DNA of 64,000 nt from Symbiodinium microadriaticum (Eukaryota > Sar > Dinophyceae > Suessiales > Symbiodiniaceae). Below the pieces are notes generated by a model that saw only the letters and a list, made by a program, of their open reading frames with translations, made no database searches and had not been told where the DNA came from. The DNA is taken from assembly GCA_001939145.1 (NCBI GenBank), contig LSRX01000434.1, positions 203,081 to 267,080 of the forward strand. The letters run 5' to 3'. This document shows positions 22,878-33,419 of this stretch, in pieces. The stretch's first letter is position 1, and every line of letters begins with the position of its first letter. Made by a program: the position numbers and the translations under genes.

Positions 22878-22967
22878 GATGTTCCTCGTTCGCATGACAA
22901 GCTTGGTGCACTGCTGCAGCAGTGTGCAAAGCAGAAGCAGGTCGCACCGCACCTTGCTAAGCCATGA
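22878..22967 (+). CDS. Small exon candidate downstream of PGK
   Basis: Frame DVPRSHDKLGALLQQCAKQK, then QVAPHLAKP and TGA. Helical, Gln/Lys-rich, in good codon texture, 200 bp past the PGK stop. It could be a terminal exon of a short gene or the first recognisable exon of the series that follows. No family assigned. Confidence 0.33.
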   Translation, partial: DVPRSHDKLGALLQQCAKQKQVAPHLAKP

Positions 22968-23226
22968 ACGCTTATCAATGCACGCCGAAGAAGGCCCCAG
23001 CTGAAGCCGGCTGGCCTGCTCTGTATTTCTTTTATATTTGCATATGTATATGTTTGTGTGTGTTTCGTCTTGGGCACCTGGGAAACGCTTATGCTGATTG
23101 AAGCAAATGTGTTTGTTTTTTTCCCTTCATGTTTCTCATGATGAGCTTTTCTCTAGCCCTCTCGCCCTGCAGCTCTTACATAGCCCCGAAAACCCGAGGA
23201 GCAACCCGTGAACCCCAAAATCAGAC

Positions 23227-23445
23227 ATGAGCAATGCCAGCTTTTGGCAAGGGCCTGGCCAAGCGACATCACTCCGTGGCATCAGCGGCCTTGGCGAAGT
23301 GCTCGAGGCCGCTTGGACCGAGTGGGCTCCTGCTGAGAAGCCTTGGCAACTCTGGGATCTTCTTCTTCATTTCAGATTGCCTGAAGCAGGATTCATACAA
23401 GATCTCGATCGCTTCTTCAAGATGCCCAAGGGGTGGCTCTTGTTA
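23227..23445 (+). CDS. Exon candidate, Trp/Leu-rich (gene group B)
   Basis: Frame SNASFWQGPGQATSLRGISG, then LGEVLEAAWTEWAPAEKPWQ, LWDLLLHFRLPEAGFIQDLD and RFFKMPKGW. Very protein-like (paired Trp, Leu-rich helix). The frame continues as noise after KGW, so the donor is probably near 23440. Family not recognised. First strong exon of a + strand series running to about 32.6 kb. Confidence 0.5.
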
Positions 23446-23576
23446 ATCTTGTTGCGGTCTGAGTCTAAGTTTCCAATTTGTTGGAGGGCTTGCGGGCCGA
23501 AGGAAGGCATGTTCTCACTGCTGAACCAAGGATCGAAATAAGTAGTTGAGAGTCGTCCCTGTGACACCACCGCAAG

Positions 23577-23668
23577 GGCGAACTTGGTCGACTCATTCGT
23601 GGCCTGGAAAGAGACGATCCGGTCGGAGATGCCGTTCGGCAGATGGGAAGAAGGGCTTACGTGCAGAG
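23577..23668 (+). CDS. Exon candidate with GT donor (gene group B)
   Basis: Frame GELGRLIRGLERDDPVGDAV, then RQMGRRAYVQR, bounded by CGCAAG|GGC and CAGAG|GTATAT. Charged helix with no Ser-rich noise. Two other frames over the same bases are less regular. Confidence 0.48.
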
Positions 23669-24029
23669 GTATATTGTGATTGTGAGGCTATGGGGTGTGA
23701 AGCATGTTGTGTGTTGTTTAATCATCTACTGAGTCTGCCGTATGTTTTTGCGTTTGCACGAATGCTTGTTTTCCACGTCTATCTCGGTGGGGCACTTTGA
23801 AGTTCTGTTGGGTTCACAGAACCATAAATTGCCATACATGTTTGGGACTGCGTTACATGAGTTACATGTGAGCTCGGAGAGTCGCTCGATCCCGTGCGTC
23901 ATCCGTGCGCCCATGTGGCAATCACCCCTGCTTTTGAAGGCCCTGGGTCCTTTAAGGCAATGCCCCGAATCCGTGACATCTGGCACCTCGCTCCTGGTAA
24001 GTCTCCACTTCCAAGTCGCTCCGATCAAG

Positions 24030-24137
24030 GTTGGCGCACCTGAAGCACGAGCTGCTCCGAACGAGAAACTCGCTGAAGCTGCGCGGGGCCAAGAGTCGGA
24101 TCAGCCTCACCGGGCCGAGCGATCGTCGGTTTCGGGT
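24030..24137 (+). CDS. Exon candidate, basic coiled-coil (gene group B)
   Basis: Frame RLAHLKHELLRTRNSLKLRG, then AKSRISLTGPSDRRFRV, ending at TAA. Left border ATCAAG|G. The competing 322-codon frame (23742-24710) over the same bases has random composition and is not called. Confidence 0.42.
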
Positions 24138-24749
24138 TTAAATGCAGGTATGCGTTGCGATGCGTTGCGTATGTGTCGTTCCAAGGCTTTAAGGATTCTG
24201 ACTAGCCGAAGGCACATTTCGCACTTGTCGGGGTCAAGGTGTTCCCGTTTCTTCTTTCACAGCAGCACTTCCGTTCCGGAGGCTATGAGGAGAGGGACCT
24301 CTCGGGTAATGCGGAATTCCTTCCTAGGGCCGCAACTGCGAAGCTGCAAATGTCGAGGGGTCCACTCAGCTTTCCTGTGGAGCCTTTGGATGTCGATGGG
24401 CATCCCCACCGATTTCACAAGCACTAGTCAGGCGTCTTTGTTGGCCCGCTTAGAATCAGGGTATACGCACCCACCTACCCGCGCACCCACGCACGCACAC
24501 GCGTACAAACACAGGATCACACCACCCATAGATGCACTGATCAAGCAGAAAATCGTAGACACCAAACCAGACTTCCCTTCAATTTCCGCATTGCACCTTC
24601 TTGCCAGCTTTCGGCTGCTGTGCCTAGTTCTGTTGAATCATTGCCACGTGGAGAAGCACCGGGTGGCCCCAAACTGCCAAGCCTCCCACCAATGGGAATT
24701 TGAAAACTAGAAGACGAGTGGCCCGAAAGTATCATTTGGCAAGAGTTTA

Positions 24750-25340
24750 GCGCTATGTAAAGTCAGAGAGTCAAGTACATGAAGTCATAGAGTCAAGTGC
24801 ACAATTTGAATCTAGTGCATAGAGTCACATTGTCACAGAGTCAAGTGCATAGAGTCATCAAGTACAGAGTCCAGGTTGAGAGTTTGGGGTTGAGGGTTTA
24901 GGGTACTCGATGTACTTGACTCTATGGACTCTACGTGTATCTCCACTCTATGTTTATCGTCGCTTCATGTGCACTCGACTCTATTTACTATACCTTACAT
25001 GTACTTGACTCTATGTTTATCGTGACTCTATGTTTATCATCTATTATCATCTATGTACTTGGGGTTTAGGGTTTAGGGTTTAGGGTACTCGATGTACGTT
25101 ACTTGACTCTATGGACTCGACGTGTATCTCCACTCTATGTTTATCGTCACTTTATGCGCACTCGACTCTATTTACTATACCTTACATGTACTTGACTCTA
25201 TGTTTATCGTGACTCTATGTTTATCATCTCTTATCATCTATGTACTTAAAGTTTAGGGTTTAGGGTTTAGGGCTCTCGATGTGCTTAACTCTATGGACTC
25301 TTTACGTGTATCTCCACTCTATGTTTATCGTCACTTCTCT
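24750..25340. repeat. 182-187 bp tandem units joined by TTTAGGG runs
   Basis: Three units begin at 24901, 25083 and 25270 with TAGGGTACTCGATGTACTTG-like sequence and share blocks such as CTATGTTTATCGTGACTC. Units 2 and 3 are each preceded by about three TTTAGGG (plant/dinoflagellate-type telomere) repeats; unit 1 has a degenerate version. The third unit is cut at about 25336. The 24750-24880 stretch carries the complementary words (CATAGAGTCAAGTAC), so the block opens with an inverted copy. Confidence 0.9.
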
Positions 25341-25385
25341 CGATGGCTTCGTACAGACGTACTAGGTTGCGCGGGAACCGTAAAA

Positions 25386-25680
25386 GTAGCAACTTTACCT
25401 CGCGCTCGTACACTCGACCACGCCAATCCCCGCAAAGGGTTGCGCGGGAACCCTGCGGGAACCCCACAAGTAGCAACTTTACCTCGCGTTCGCGCGCTCG
25501 ACCACGACAATCCATGGAAAGGGTTGCACGTCGCGCCGAAAAGTTGCAACTTTACCTCGCGTTCGCGCGCTCGACCACGCCAATGCATGGAAAGGGTTGC
25601 GCGTCACGCCCAAAAGTTGCAACTTTGCCTCGCGTTCGCGCCTTCGACCACGCCAATCCATGGAAAGGGTTGCATTCCCG
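25386..25680. repeat. Four-copy 73-84 bp tandem repeat
   Basis: The anchor GCAACTTTACCTCGCG occurs at 25389, 25473, 25546 and, with one change, 25619 (spacing 84, 73, 73). Each unit also holds CGCTCGACCACGMCAATCC and GGAAAGGGTTGC. The open frames over it on both strands are repetitive artefacts. Confidence 0.93.
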
Positions 25681-25769
25681 ATCGATGGCATCGGTGCTGG
25701 CTCCGGCTTTAGAAAGATAGATACCGAGATGTAGATAAAGTCGTCGACTCGATGTAATTGACTCTGTCC

Positions 25770-25985
25770 ACTTCACTCGATGTTCTTCACTCACTCGATG
25801 TACTTCACTCGTGTGTACTTTGCACTTCACTCGATGTACTTGACTCTCATGTACTTCACTCTGTGTACTATGCACTTGACTCGATGCACTTCACTCGATG
25901 TACTTCACTCTGATGTACTTCACTCTGTGTACTATACTCTGTGTACTATGCTCTGTATGCTGACTCTGTGTACTTGGTCCTATGT
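25770..25985. repeat. CTCGATGTACTTCA short-period repeat
   Basis: Irregular copies of a 13-16 bp word, ACTCGATGTACTTCACTC, with variants CTGTGTACTATG. Same vocabulary as the TTTAGGG-linked units just upstream, so probably the same repeat family decayed. From 25990 to 26930 I see no supported gene. Confidence 0.88.
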
Positions 25986-26931
25986 AGTTCTCTAAAGGGC
26001 TTCGCACGGAAGAACCCTTCGATGCTTTCGGGAAGAAGCTCCGCGACCTGAAGCTCGCAGTCTAGGCCTGAGGGTCCCAAGTAGTGCGCTGGCCTGTACA
26101 GCCTGTGTGCAAACGGAAGGGTCCCAAACGGATCGACCGGGCCCCGTGAGAGGCTCGCAAAGGACCCACGATGAATTCAGTTACACGGCAACACGGTAAA
26201 AAACCGATCCAGGTTCGAGAAGGAACTCGAGGAAGCCAAGCAACGCTGTAGCCTCGGACGGGCAACACAAGCGTCGATAGTTTTTGATACATAGGCTTGA
26301 GTATTCAGCCTCGACACGAGGATCTAATCAGCAGGTGCCTCGCAGAGCAGCATGTGGGTCTGCGCACAAGCTGTATAACACTTAATACTGCAAATGTACA
26401 GGTGAATACATCAGTATACGCCAATGTGTGCACAAACATATGTATATGTACACGTATATAGTTCAAAGTCAGAGAGTACTTGTGCTGAGTTTGAAGTCAT
26501 GCATTTGAGGTCTTGGGTGACTCCACGGCATCAGCAGACATGTTGTTGGTGTTTGACAATTGCGATACCCTGAACGTGCAGCCATATTGCTCCGGCCATT
26601 GCATTTCTTGTGTGTCCAGGGCTGTTGTCTGCTTCAGCCACAGCTTATGTTGAAGGTTTCCCCTTACCCTCGGGCTGAGAAGTCTGCGAAGCTGCACAGT
26701 CTGATGTTTCTTCATGTATGCATGCACATGCAGATATTGAGTATGTAAACGCGGAAACTAGATGTGAGTTGCCTTGGGATGTGGCGCTTCCAGACCCGAC
26801 CCGATTTCAGAGGCTTTGGCTTTAAAACTTTCGAAAGCCCCGGATTTGAGTCGCTGAACCTCGTCATCCAGGATGCAAGCTCGATGCACCTCCTGATAGA
26901 AGGCCAATAGAGAAATCCAACTCCCGAGAGT

Positions 26932-27186
26932 TTGTGGAGAAAAGGTCGTCGCGAGGAGCTCGTCTCTCGCTTCATGTCCACTTCGACGTCGATAAAATCC
27001 AACTTCTTGAAGGCCAGTTGCGCTAGCAGGCTTCAGTTTTTACGCTTTCGAGGCAACCTGGAGTACGGAGAAGCTGCAGAGCACGAAGTTTGCCGTTTGT
27101 TTTCTCTTCTGGCTGAAGATCCAGATAATTTTCTTGAGTGGGGGCAAGGTTTGGAAGGAGCCATGACAGTGATGGAGATGTTCAGA
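26932..27186 (+). CDS. Exon candidate, acidic/helical (gene group B)
   Basis: Frame WRKGRREELVSRFMSTSTSI, then RLQFLRFRGNLEYGEAAEHE, VCRLFSLLAEDPDNFLEWGQ and GLEGAMTVMEMF. Clear protein texture for about 85 codons, with a possible intron near 27015. Ends at TTCAG|ATG. No family recognised. Confidence 0.5.
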
Positions 27187-27439
27187 TGTGGCTCAAGGTC
27201 GGCCGTTGTGGCTCTGAGCATTGGCTCCGGGTCCGAGACCCTGCGCGCGTCTGTTCGCGGATTTGGCGCCCAAAGGAAGAACCGCAGGTGAGGCTTCCAA
27301 CTCCGCTCGGGGTTCCAGGGGCCTTGGGTCGAAGGACATGGCGGATTGAAGCACATCCCACGCGTTTTTTGGTTCTGTTCAGAACCGATTGCGATGGTCA
27401 AATCCAGAAACCTGCTTTATGCAGCTCTGTCCTCTCCAG

Positions 27440-27540
27440 GCTTGGCGACTGCAGGTGGAGGAGCGGACGCGCCGCAAGCTGAGCCACGAGCGAGTTTGTC
27501 TCTCGGTTCAGAGGTTGCGCGATTTCGAGCTTCGTCCGAA
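27440..27540 (+). CDS. Exon candidate with Sfi1-like helix (gene group B)
   Basis: Frame AWRLQVEERTRRKLSHERVC, then LSVQRLRDFELRP. The left border is CTCTCCAG|GCT; the right is CCGAA|GTAGGC. The AWRxQxxxRxRRKL pattern is the same basic/Trp helix style as in gene group A, which raises the possibility that A and B are related genes flanking PGK. Good splice borders. Confidence 0.53.
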
Positions 27541-27964
27541 GTAGGCATGGGTATATCAAATTTAGGCTTTTGGCCTTGTGGATTTGAGGGTGTGGGGGTT
27601 TCAAGGCTTCAATGCGTAGCACCGGGCTTGCCGTGTTTCCTGCATGCAAGCGCTGGCAGCACTCAAAGCTTATCTACACCTGAGCCGCAAGTCCAAAGTT
27701 TGATGGATTTTTCTACAGTCAGGCTGGACAGGTCCGGCATCGAATCCTGACTTCAATAATCTGCATCGGATATGCAGCCAGTACACGCTAAGCCCGAGCC
27801 ACTTTGTTGGGTTCAAAGCAGCCAAGGCAAATCGGAGCTGTTGTGAAGAGCACCGATACCGATAGGACAAGTCATCGCTCTAGCATGAATGGGAATATAA
27901 GTAGATGTTCATGCTCCACATGAGCATCAACACTCTGATAAACATACACACTTAGCCAAAGTAG

Positions 27965-28612
27965 CCATGGCTGCCAAACCGACCGAAGTTCTGCGACCCA
28001 AGAGCCTTGCAGAAGCTCTTCAGCTGGCAAGCCTTGCCCGCATGCTCGAAGCCCTCGCTAACGCAAAGCTTGAAAGGTTTGATGGAGTGGCCTTTCAAGC
28101 TATGCTCTGTTCAAGGCATCAGGCAGGGTCTCCGAAAGCCAGTGTTGATTTCGGAGCTCAACCTGTATCGACTGGTATTCCCGGCCCTGCGTGCGTGTCT
28201 AGTGGCCTGCAGGCAGGCGAGCCCTAGAGCGTCTGGAGACAAACTACTGTGCCAAACTTCTGGATGCCTCGGTCATCAAACGCCTGCACGAGAAACAATC
28301 TCGTGCAGGCGTTTGATCACCGAGGCATCCCAAAGTTTGGCTCAGTAGTTTGTCTCCAGACGCCATGGCTGCCAGACCGACCGAAGTTCTGCGACCCAAG
28401 AGCCTTGCAGAAGCTCTTCAGCTTTTGGAGCTGGAGTCCGTCCCCGGCAATCCCGAGGAGGTCGAAGCAGCGTTCCGGAAGCGGGCTTTAGATTTGTTTC
28501 TCGTGCAGGCGTTTGATCACCGAGGCATCCAAAAGTTTGGCTCAGTAGTTTGTCTCCAGACGCCATGGCTGCCAGACCGACCGAAGTTCTGCGACCCAAG
28601 AGCCTCGCAGAA
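27965..28612 (+). pseudogene. Broken J-domain-like cassette, triplicated 5' end
   Basis: A 61-bp segment starting GCCATGGCTGCC and encoding MAARPTEVLRPKSLAEALQL occurs at 27965, 28362 and (truncated) 28562. Only the middle copy continues, as LELESVPGNPEEVEAAFRKR and ALDL. This fits helices I-II of a DnaJ J domain (xxLxVpxxxxxEEVxxAFRKxAL), but it stops exactly where the HPD tripeptide is expected and runs instead into a copy of the inverted-repeat arm (28499-28561). Without HPD it could not stimulate Hsp70. Probably fragments of a duplicated gene. Confidence 0.45.
28231..28361. repeat. 63-bp inverted repeat with 5-bp loop
   Basis: Arms 28231-28293 and 28299-28361 match at 59 of 63 positions, with AACAA between them. 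A second copy of the right arm lies at 28499-28561, 200 bp further on. It could fold into a long hairpin in DNA or RNA. The arm is always followed by the MAARPTEV coding segment. Confidence 0.93.
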
Positions 28613-28639
28613 GAAGTCTGAACCGGTTCTCTCCTGAAG

Positions 28640-29840
28640 TAGCCCCAGTCCGAAATGCTGTCAGCTGTCAGAACGCCAAGCGTGAGTCAGCATGAGCCTA
28701 GCATCGTGCTTTCACCGGCCAACTGCTTGGTGACTGAGGCAAAGCCCAGCGCTCCGTCGGGACCTTAGGCAGAATGCAAATCTTTGTGGGTATGTCTCGG
28801 CACGAAACCGCTGTGGGGCGGTTGCCTCAAAGCAATTGGGAGACGAATCCGTCCAGCACGGTCTGCCGCGAGGCTCTTAGGCTTCCGGGCTTAGCTTGCA
28901 TGAAGCACGCTGAACAGCTGAGCAGCTTGTCCCCCGCTGTCGAAGTCCAAGAACACCGTAGCCTCGGCCTAGACTCAGACGCGGCCAGGGTTGGGCTTTA
29001 CGCTCAAAGCTTCGGCTCGGGTTTTGTATGATTTTACAGCTGCAGATACTTGTCATGTGTGAGTTTCAGGGCTTATGCGAGAGCCATGGACAGCATTGAG
29101 TCCTGTAGCTTTCTCAGATTGACGAGCAATGACGAGCAGGAAGTTCATATTGGCTTACTGCAGATATCTTCTGGGACCAGAGACATGTGCCGGAGCGCAC
29201 ATTAGCATATCGTGCGGTGCCACAGCATTCTCAGGACATCACATGCCAGAGTTCCTTACAAAGGAGGCCCATGACCGATGTTCAGAGCGTATACGGCTCT
29301 GGGTCAGCAGCACGTTGCTGCTGACATTGCTTAACTTGCATATTTCGGTGACGTCTAGTAGTTCGCATGACCCTAGATGGTCCGACATTAGTTATTAGGA
29401 TCATACTGCCCGGGCAGTTCCAAAACTGCGGGCGCTGAAGGTGCCCGGCCTCAACCGAAATTTCATGTCGATGCGTGTTGCCGAATTTGAGCGAGCCCAA
29501 TATCGGAACACCCTGTGAGCCCACCGTGATTTGTGGCTGAGGCTGTGGCCTTGAGGATTGCGACGCGTGGGGATGCAAGTCTCCAGGCATCTGGCTTTCT
29601 GTCCCAGCGCGCGCATGCGGTCGCATGCAAGTGTGGGCAGCTTTTTCGCGGCTGAGGATTTTTGTGAGCTTGGTGGTCTTTATATGTCATTTGAATGGAA
29701 ACACAGAGCATCAAGTCCCGAAATCTACTTCGAGCTTCATGGTCGTGGCGTAAGTAGGGGGTGTGTAATGTCGTCTCTTGGTATGTAGAAACCCGAATCA
29801 GTCGCCCGCTATCTGAGCTGCTCACGGGCCTACGAGGAAT
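28640..29840. other. No supported gene
   Basis: Short frames on both strands without convincing protein texture or repeats. Confidence 0.4.
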
Positions 29841-29846
29841 CTTCAG

Positions 29847-30002
29847 ATACTGGTGCCTGGTTTCTTCAGATTGGAAGAAGCGTTCGAAACGGCGCATCGC
29901 TGGAAGGCCGATGTGTGGGCCGGCTGGGTGCGAGAGGCCACTGAAAGCGACTTGCGCCTGCCGATTGTCTTCGGTGCCCGCCATGTTTCTTACGCGCATC
30001 AG
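29847..30002 (+). CDS. Exon candidate, 52 codons (gene group B)
   Basis: Frame ILVPGFFRLEEAFETAHRWK, then ADVWAGWVREATESDLRLPI and VFGARHVSYAHQ, bounded by ATCTTCAG|ATA and CATCAG|GTGCTT. Length divisible by three and both borders usable. Protein texture is strong; family not recognised. Confidence 0.52.
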
Positions 30003-30814
30003 GTGCTTAAGTCCAAGTCCCTCAAACCTGACTTCAGATGTGTCGCTTGTCGGATACAGCCCAAAGGTCCGAATGCAACAATGCCGTGCGCAAGTAAAGG
30101 GGTAGCGTGTCAGACGGGCATAGAGCGATTGATTGTAAAAGGTTTGCAAGGAGGACGGAGTGCTACCAGTCCACAATTGCAATCCCGCTCCACAACCTCC
30201 CATGTACGGACACCGAAGGAGTATCGAACAAGTGCGCGCGGAGGTATCGTCTAGTGATCCTGCAAATCCTCCACAGATGAGAAACCTGCCTTGTAGATAC
30301 CGCTGCTCGCGATACCCATCTGCAAGTGGGAAGGTTGTTCAATAAGAGAGCCCAGAGGCCCAGAGACTCTATCCGGATCCCGAGGCCGCCTCTGGCCAAA
30401 ACACTGGTGTCTTCTCTGTGCTGGGCCCTCTTACGGCAACGACATGGTCGCATCGACATCGATACATCGAGCGCCACATGCGGTGAAGTCGTGAACTGTC
30501 GTAAACCCCAGCTCATGCCCAAAATCTAGAGGATTCCGCACCGGGACTGGAAGCTCAGTATGAAGCAGCATTTTGGTGAGCACTAATTAGAGTCACGAGC
30601 TCCTTAATCGTGGTCCATGGCAAGAGAGTGGCGGAGCTCCGCAGGTGGGGAAGGGCCGCGCGGCCAAAGCTACCCAGCAACAGCAGCCGCTCCCTCGAAG
30701 AGCCGAGTTCAACCTTGGCTGTCATGGCCTTCTATTCATTTCTGCTTTTTTACCTGAATAAATGCTTTCCTCCCAAAGCACCGGCTTCGACGAATGCAAA
30801 ATGCTTTAATCCTC

Positions 30815-30950
30815 GACCTTCAGAGCGATCCAGCTGCTGCGGTTGAGATTCTTGAACCACCGGCGAACCTCCCAGTAATCCCAGCTGCAGAAACTCAAAT
30901 ACATCAAGAAGGCAGCAGCCCTCATTCAATCCACAGACATGACATGGCTG
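30815..30950 (+). CDS. Exon candidates with IQ-like helix (gene group B)
   Basis: A first short frame reads FRAIQLLRLRFLNHRRTSQ and, after a few bases ending in CTGCAG, a second reads KLKYIKKAAALIQST. Both have the Ile-Gln/basic texture of IQ (calmodulin/centrin-binding) helices. The tiny interval between them would be a very short intron, which is unusual, so this is tentative. Confidence 0.3.
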
Positions 30951-31139
30951 CAACTACATACTGTCGAAGAAGACTCTAGGAATGGGGGGAGCAGGGAACA
31001 CTTATCGTCAGAACAAGATGTTGATTGTGCTTGGGGCTTTGGGGCACGAGGCAAGCGATGCTGCGACGTTTGGCTGGCTCGATGGCCCAGTCCCGGAAAA
31101 GCGTCCTCCAAGCGTGGCGTCACTGGCTGGAGGCCATGG

Positions 31140-31270
31140 ACTAGCACGGTTTTCGCGACTTGGAGATGTGCTGTGCTGCTGTGCTCTCGCCATCTTGTAT
31201 ACGGGCATCACATGGCACAGCTCTCGCCAAGCTGGGCCTGGCAGAAAAAGCAGTGTCTGGATGATTGCTG
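31140..31270 (+). CDS. Exon candidate with Sfi1-like helix (gene group B)
   Basis: Frame STVFATWRCAVLLCSRHLVY, then GHHMAQLSPSWAWQKKQCLD, before TGA. VFATWxxxxxxxSRH has the xxFxxWxxxxxxxR spacing of the other helices in the series. Cys content is high, so moderate confidence. Confidence 0.33.
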
Positions 31271-32070
31271 AGCCAGCAGTGGCATCTCACAGTGAGCGGT
31301 AACGGTTTATATGTTTCAAGACCCGAGATGTGAAAGAGACTGGCTGGCTCTGTGACCCGCTCCAGGCACAGAAGACGGCAAGAAGGCGGCTGATGCAGGG
31401 CCATGCGAGGAGCTTACAAAGGGGACCTTCCTCTGATGCGGACTTCTCAGCAGAGCTCTCGGTGCAACTATGTTGCTAGATATATGACATGCCAAACTCT
31501 TGAAAACAATCAGCTGCAACTTCCGGAGCACAGAGCTGTGCGCATGCTTGGCCGGCAATCGTCACAGTGTCGAAGCAGGTTGCCTGATTCTGGTAGCATC
31601 TCCTAGGGAAGGCTTCTGTCACGGAGTGGGGAGCCCTTCTAGTAGGCAGGGTAAGGGGGCTGAGCAAGATGGTTTTTAGGCAAGAGGCCCTGAAACCTTC
31701 CAGCTTGGTTGGGTTCAGTAAGGAGAAAGGTAGGGTTCGGGAGAATCGAAGCCTCGCAGTGCAGCCCTGCATCCTCCAAAGGCCCGAGCTGCCCGGCAGA
31801 TGGCGGGGCACCCGTGGGTTTAGGGCCCAACTTTCAGGTCTCCTCTCATCGGCTTTGGTTTGTGAACTCGGCTTTGGATGCTTTGGCGAAAGTTGCGGTT
31901 CCTCACACCAGAACAGTTAAGTTGAAACCCTGAGCCGGCTCGAGCCACCTCCCGCAACGCGAACTCGAACGCATTGCCTTTTCTGGGAGGTTCTCCGTAA
32001 ACCTGTTGGTGGCTGGTAGATGCCAGCTTTGAACTCCCATGCGAAGAAACCAGCAGAGCAACTCTGGCCA

Positions 32071-32200
32071 GGACACAGGCTCCCTCCTACGAGACACATA
32101 CCTACAAGCTCGCGAAGCCGAGGCGGACAATGACCAGCCGCTGCTGATGCTTTTGTTCCAGGCCCTTTTTTGCTGGAAGCTTCACGTCTTCGGACGGGAT
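32071..32200 (+). CDS. Exon candidate with Sfi1-like helix (gene group B)
   Basis: Frame GQDTGSLLRDTYLQAREAEA, then DNDQPLLMLLFQALFCWKLH and VFGR. LLMLLFQALFCWKLxxF resembles the LLLxAFxxWxxxxxR helices seen elsewhere. An in-frame ATG at 32039 exists, but the protein-like part begins at about 32071 (GCCAG|GAC). Donor near CGG|GATCCC. Confidence 0.48.
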
Positions 32201-32535
32201 CCCCAGTCCAGGAATTCGTAGGGTAGTTTTCGAGCACAACGTGGGCAATGTCCGATACTTCCTCAGATGGGCAGCACATAAATTGCATTTGGATACCAAA
32301 GGGGGGCAAGCTTGAATCTATCTGCTGGCATTTGCAACCAGCAGTTTTTTGTGTGCAGGACTGCAGGACTTGACTAGACAAGATCCAAACCCTACAAATC
32401 CAATAGGGGCTTCAAATCCAGCTTTTCAGCTTGCACAAACATTGGGTGGTTGCATTGGGCCTGCCCGGCCGATTGAGGCGCAGAAATGCAAAGCCCAGAG
32501 ACCCCTCCCCTCCATGTGGCGCCGGTAGCCCGCAG

Positions 32536-32612
32536 GGCTTCCGCATGCTGCTCGTCGAGCGCCGCATGCGCGTCCAAGCGGCGAAAGAGCCGACATCCCG
32601 GTCTTGTACCTG
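32536..32612 (+). CDS. Exon candidate, basic helix (gene group B)
   Basis: Frame GFRMLLVERRMRVQAAKEPT after CCCGCAG|GG. Short, Arg-rich helix of the same style; the last exon of the B series that I can point to. Confidence 0.38.
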
Positions 32613-33419
32613 CAAGTGCCAATTCGGGACACCAGGGCAAGTTAATTCTGGGATTGCAAATCGTTCAGAGTCAGCTTCGTGCCGGACCAATCTGCTTGTC
32701 GAATTCTGCCCGCTACCGGTGTTTCGACTCCGGGAATAGACTGTATTTCCTGGAGACCGCTCCAAGAAACGAGCAAGTTTTCAACAAGGCCTAAACGCGC
32801 CCGTGCTGGCTCCTCTTGTTACGGGTCGAGCTCCGGAATCGGCGTTGAGCGACGACACCCTTTCAACAAGAACGCTCAACACTCACAGTCATACGCGGGA
32901 GGACGCGGGAGGTAGAGCCCAACATCCAAAGTCGAAATCCAAACCCCAAAACCCTGCCGGGACCCGATAGCCCCGGATGCAGCAGAGGTGTGGCATCTAC
33001 AAAAAGCGTGCTGCGGGCAGAGACCGTGCTTCTGCGGAGCAACTTGGCTCTACACCTTCCGCTTGCTTCTTGCTCTGTAGCCTGCTAAGTGGACTTTGCA
33101 GGTGTTTCCTTGTGCGCATTGAGGTGCTCGAAGTTGTCCAGCATCTTGAAGGGTTGGTGGTGGTAGGGCTGGCAGGGCTTAAGATGCGTAGACCCCGAGA
33201 AAAAGTTGTTGCCTTCTGGCCGGCTGATGGAAGCCCATTTCTTCAAAGCAGGCTTCAGCTGCAGCGATGTCCCAAGCCTCCATCAGACCGATACCCTGAT
33301 CGAGAGCATGTCTCAATGGTAGCAGCTTGCATCAAGACTCCTGGAACAAAGCACAGTCAGGAAGACAGCGATGCAGCGGCGACCTCAGTAGGGGGATGAA
33401 GGTTCTAGGCAGAAGAAAG

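Noticed and set aside
23742-24710. 322-codon + frame
   Set aside because: Composition is random, and a better helical exon (24030-24137) and ordinary stop-containing sequence overlap it in other frames. Length alone is not evidence at this GC content.
28330-28345. TTTGGCTCAG as a relic spliced-leader sequence
   Set aside because: Only a ten-base partial match to the 3' part of the dinoflagellate leader, and it lies inside the inverted-repeat arm. No other leader relic was seen.
29463-30203. 246-codon minus frame
   Set aside because: Overlaps a better-supported + strand exon (29847-30002) and lacks protein texture.
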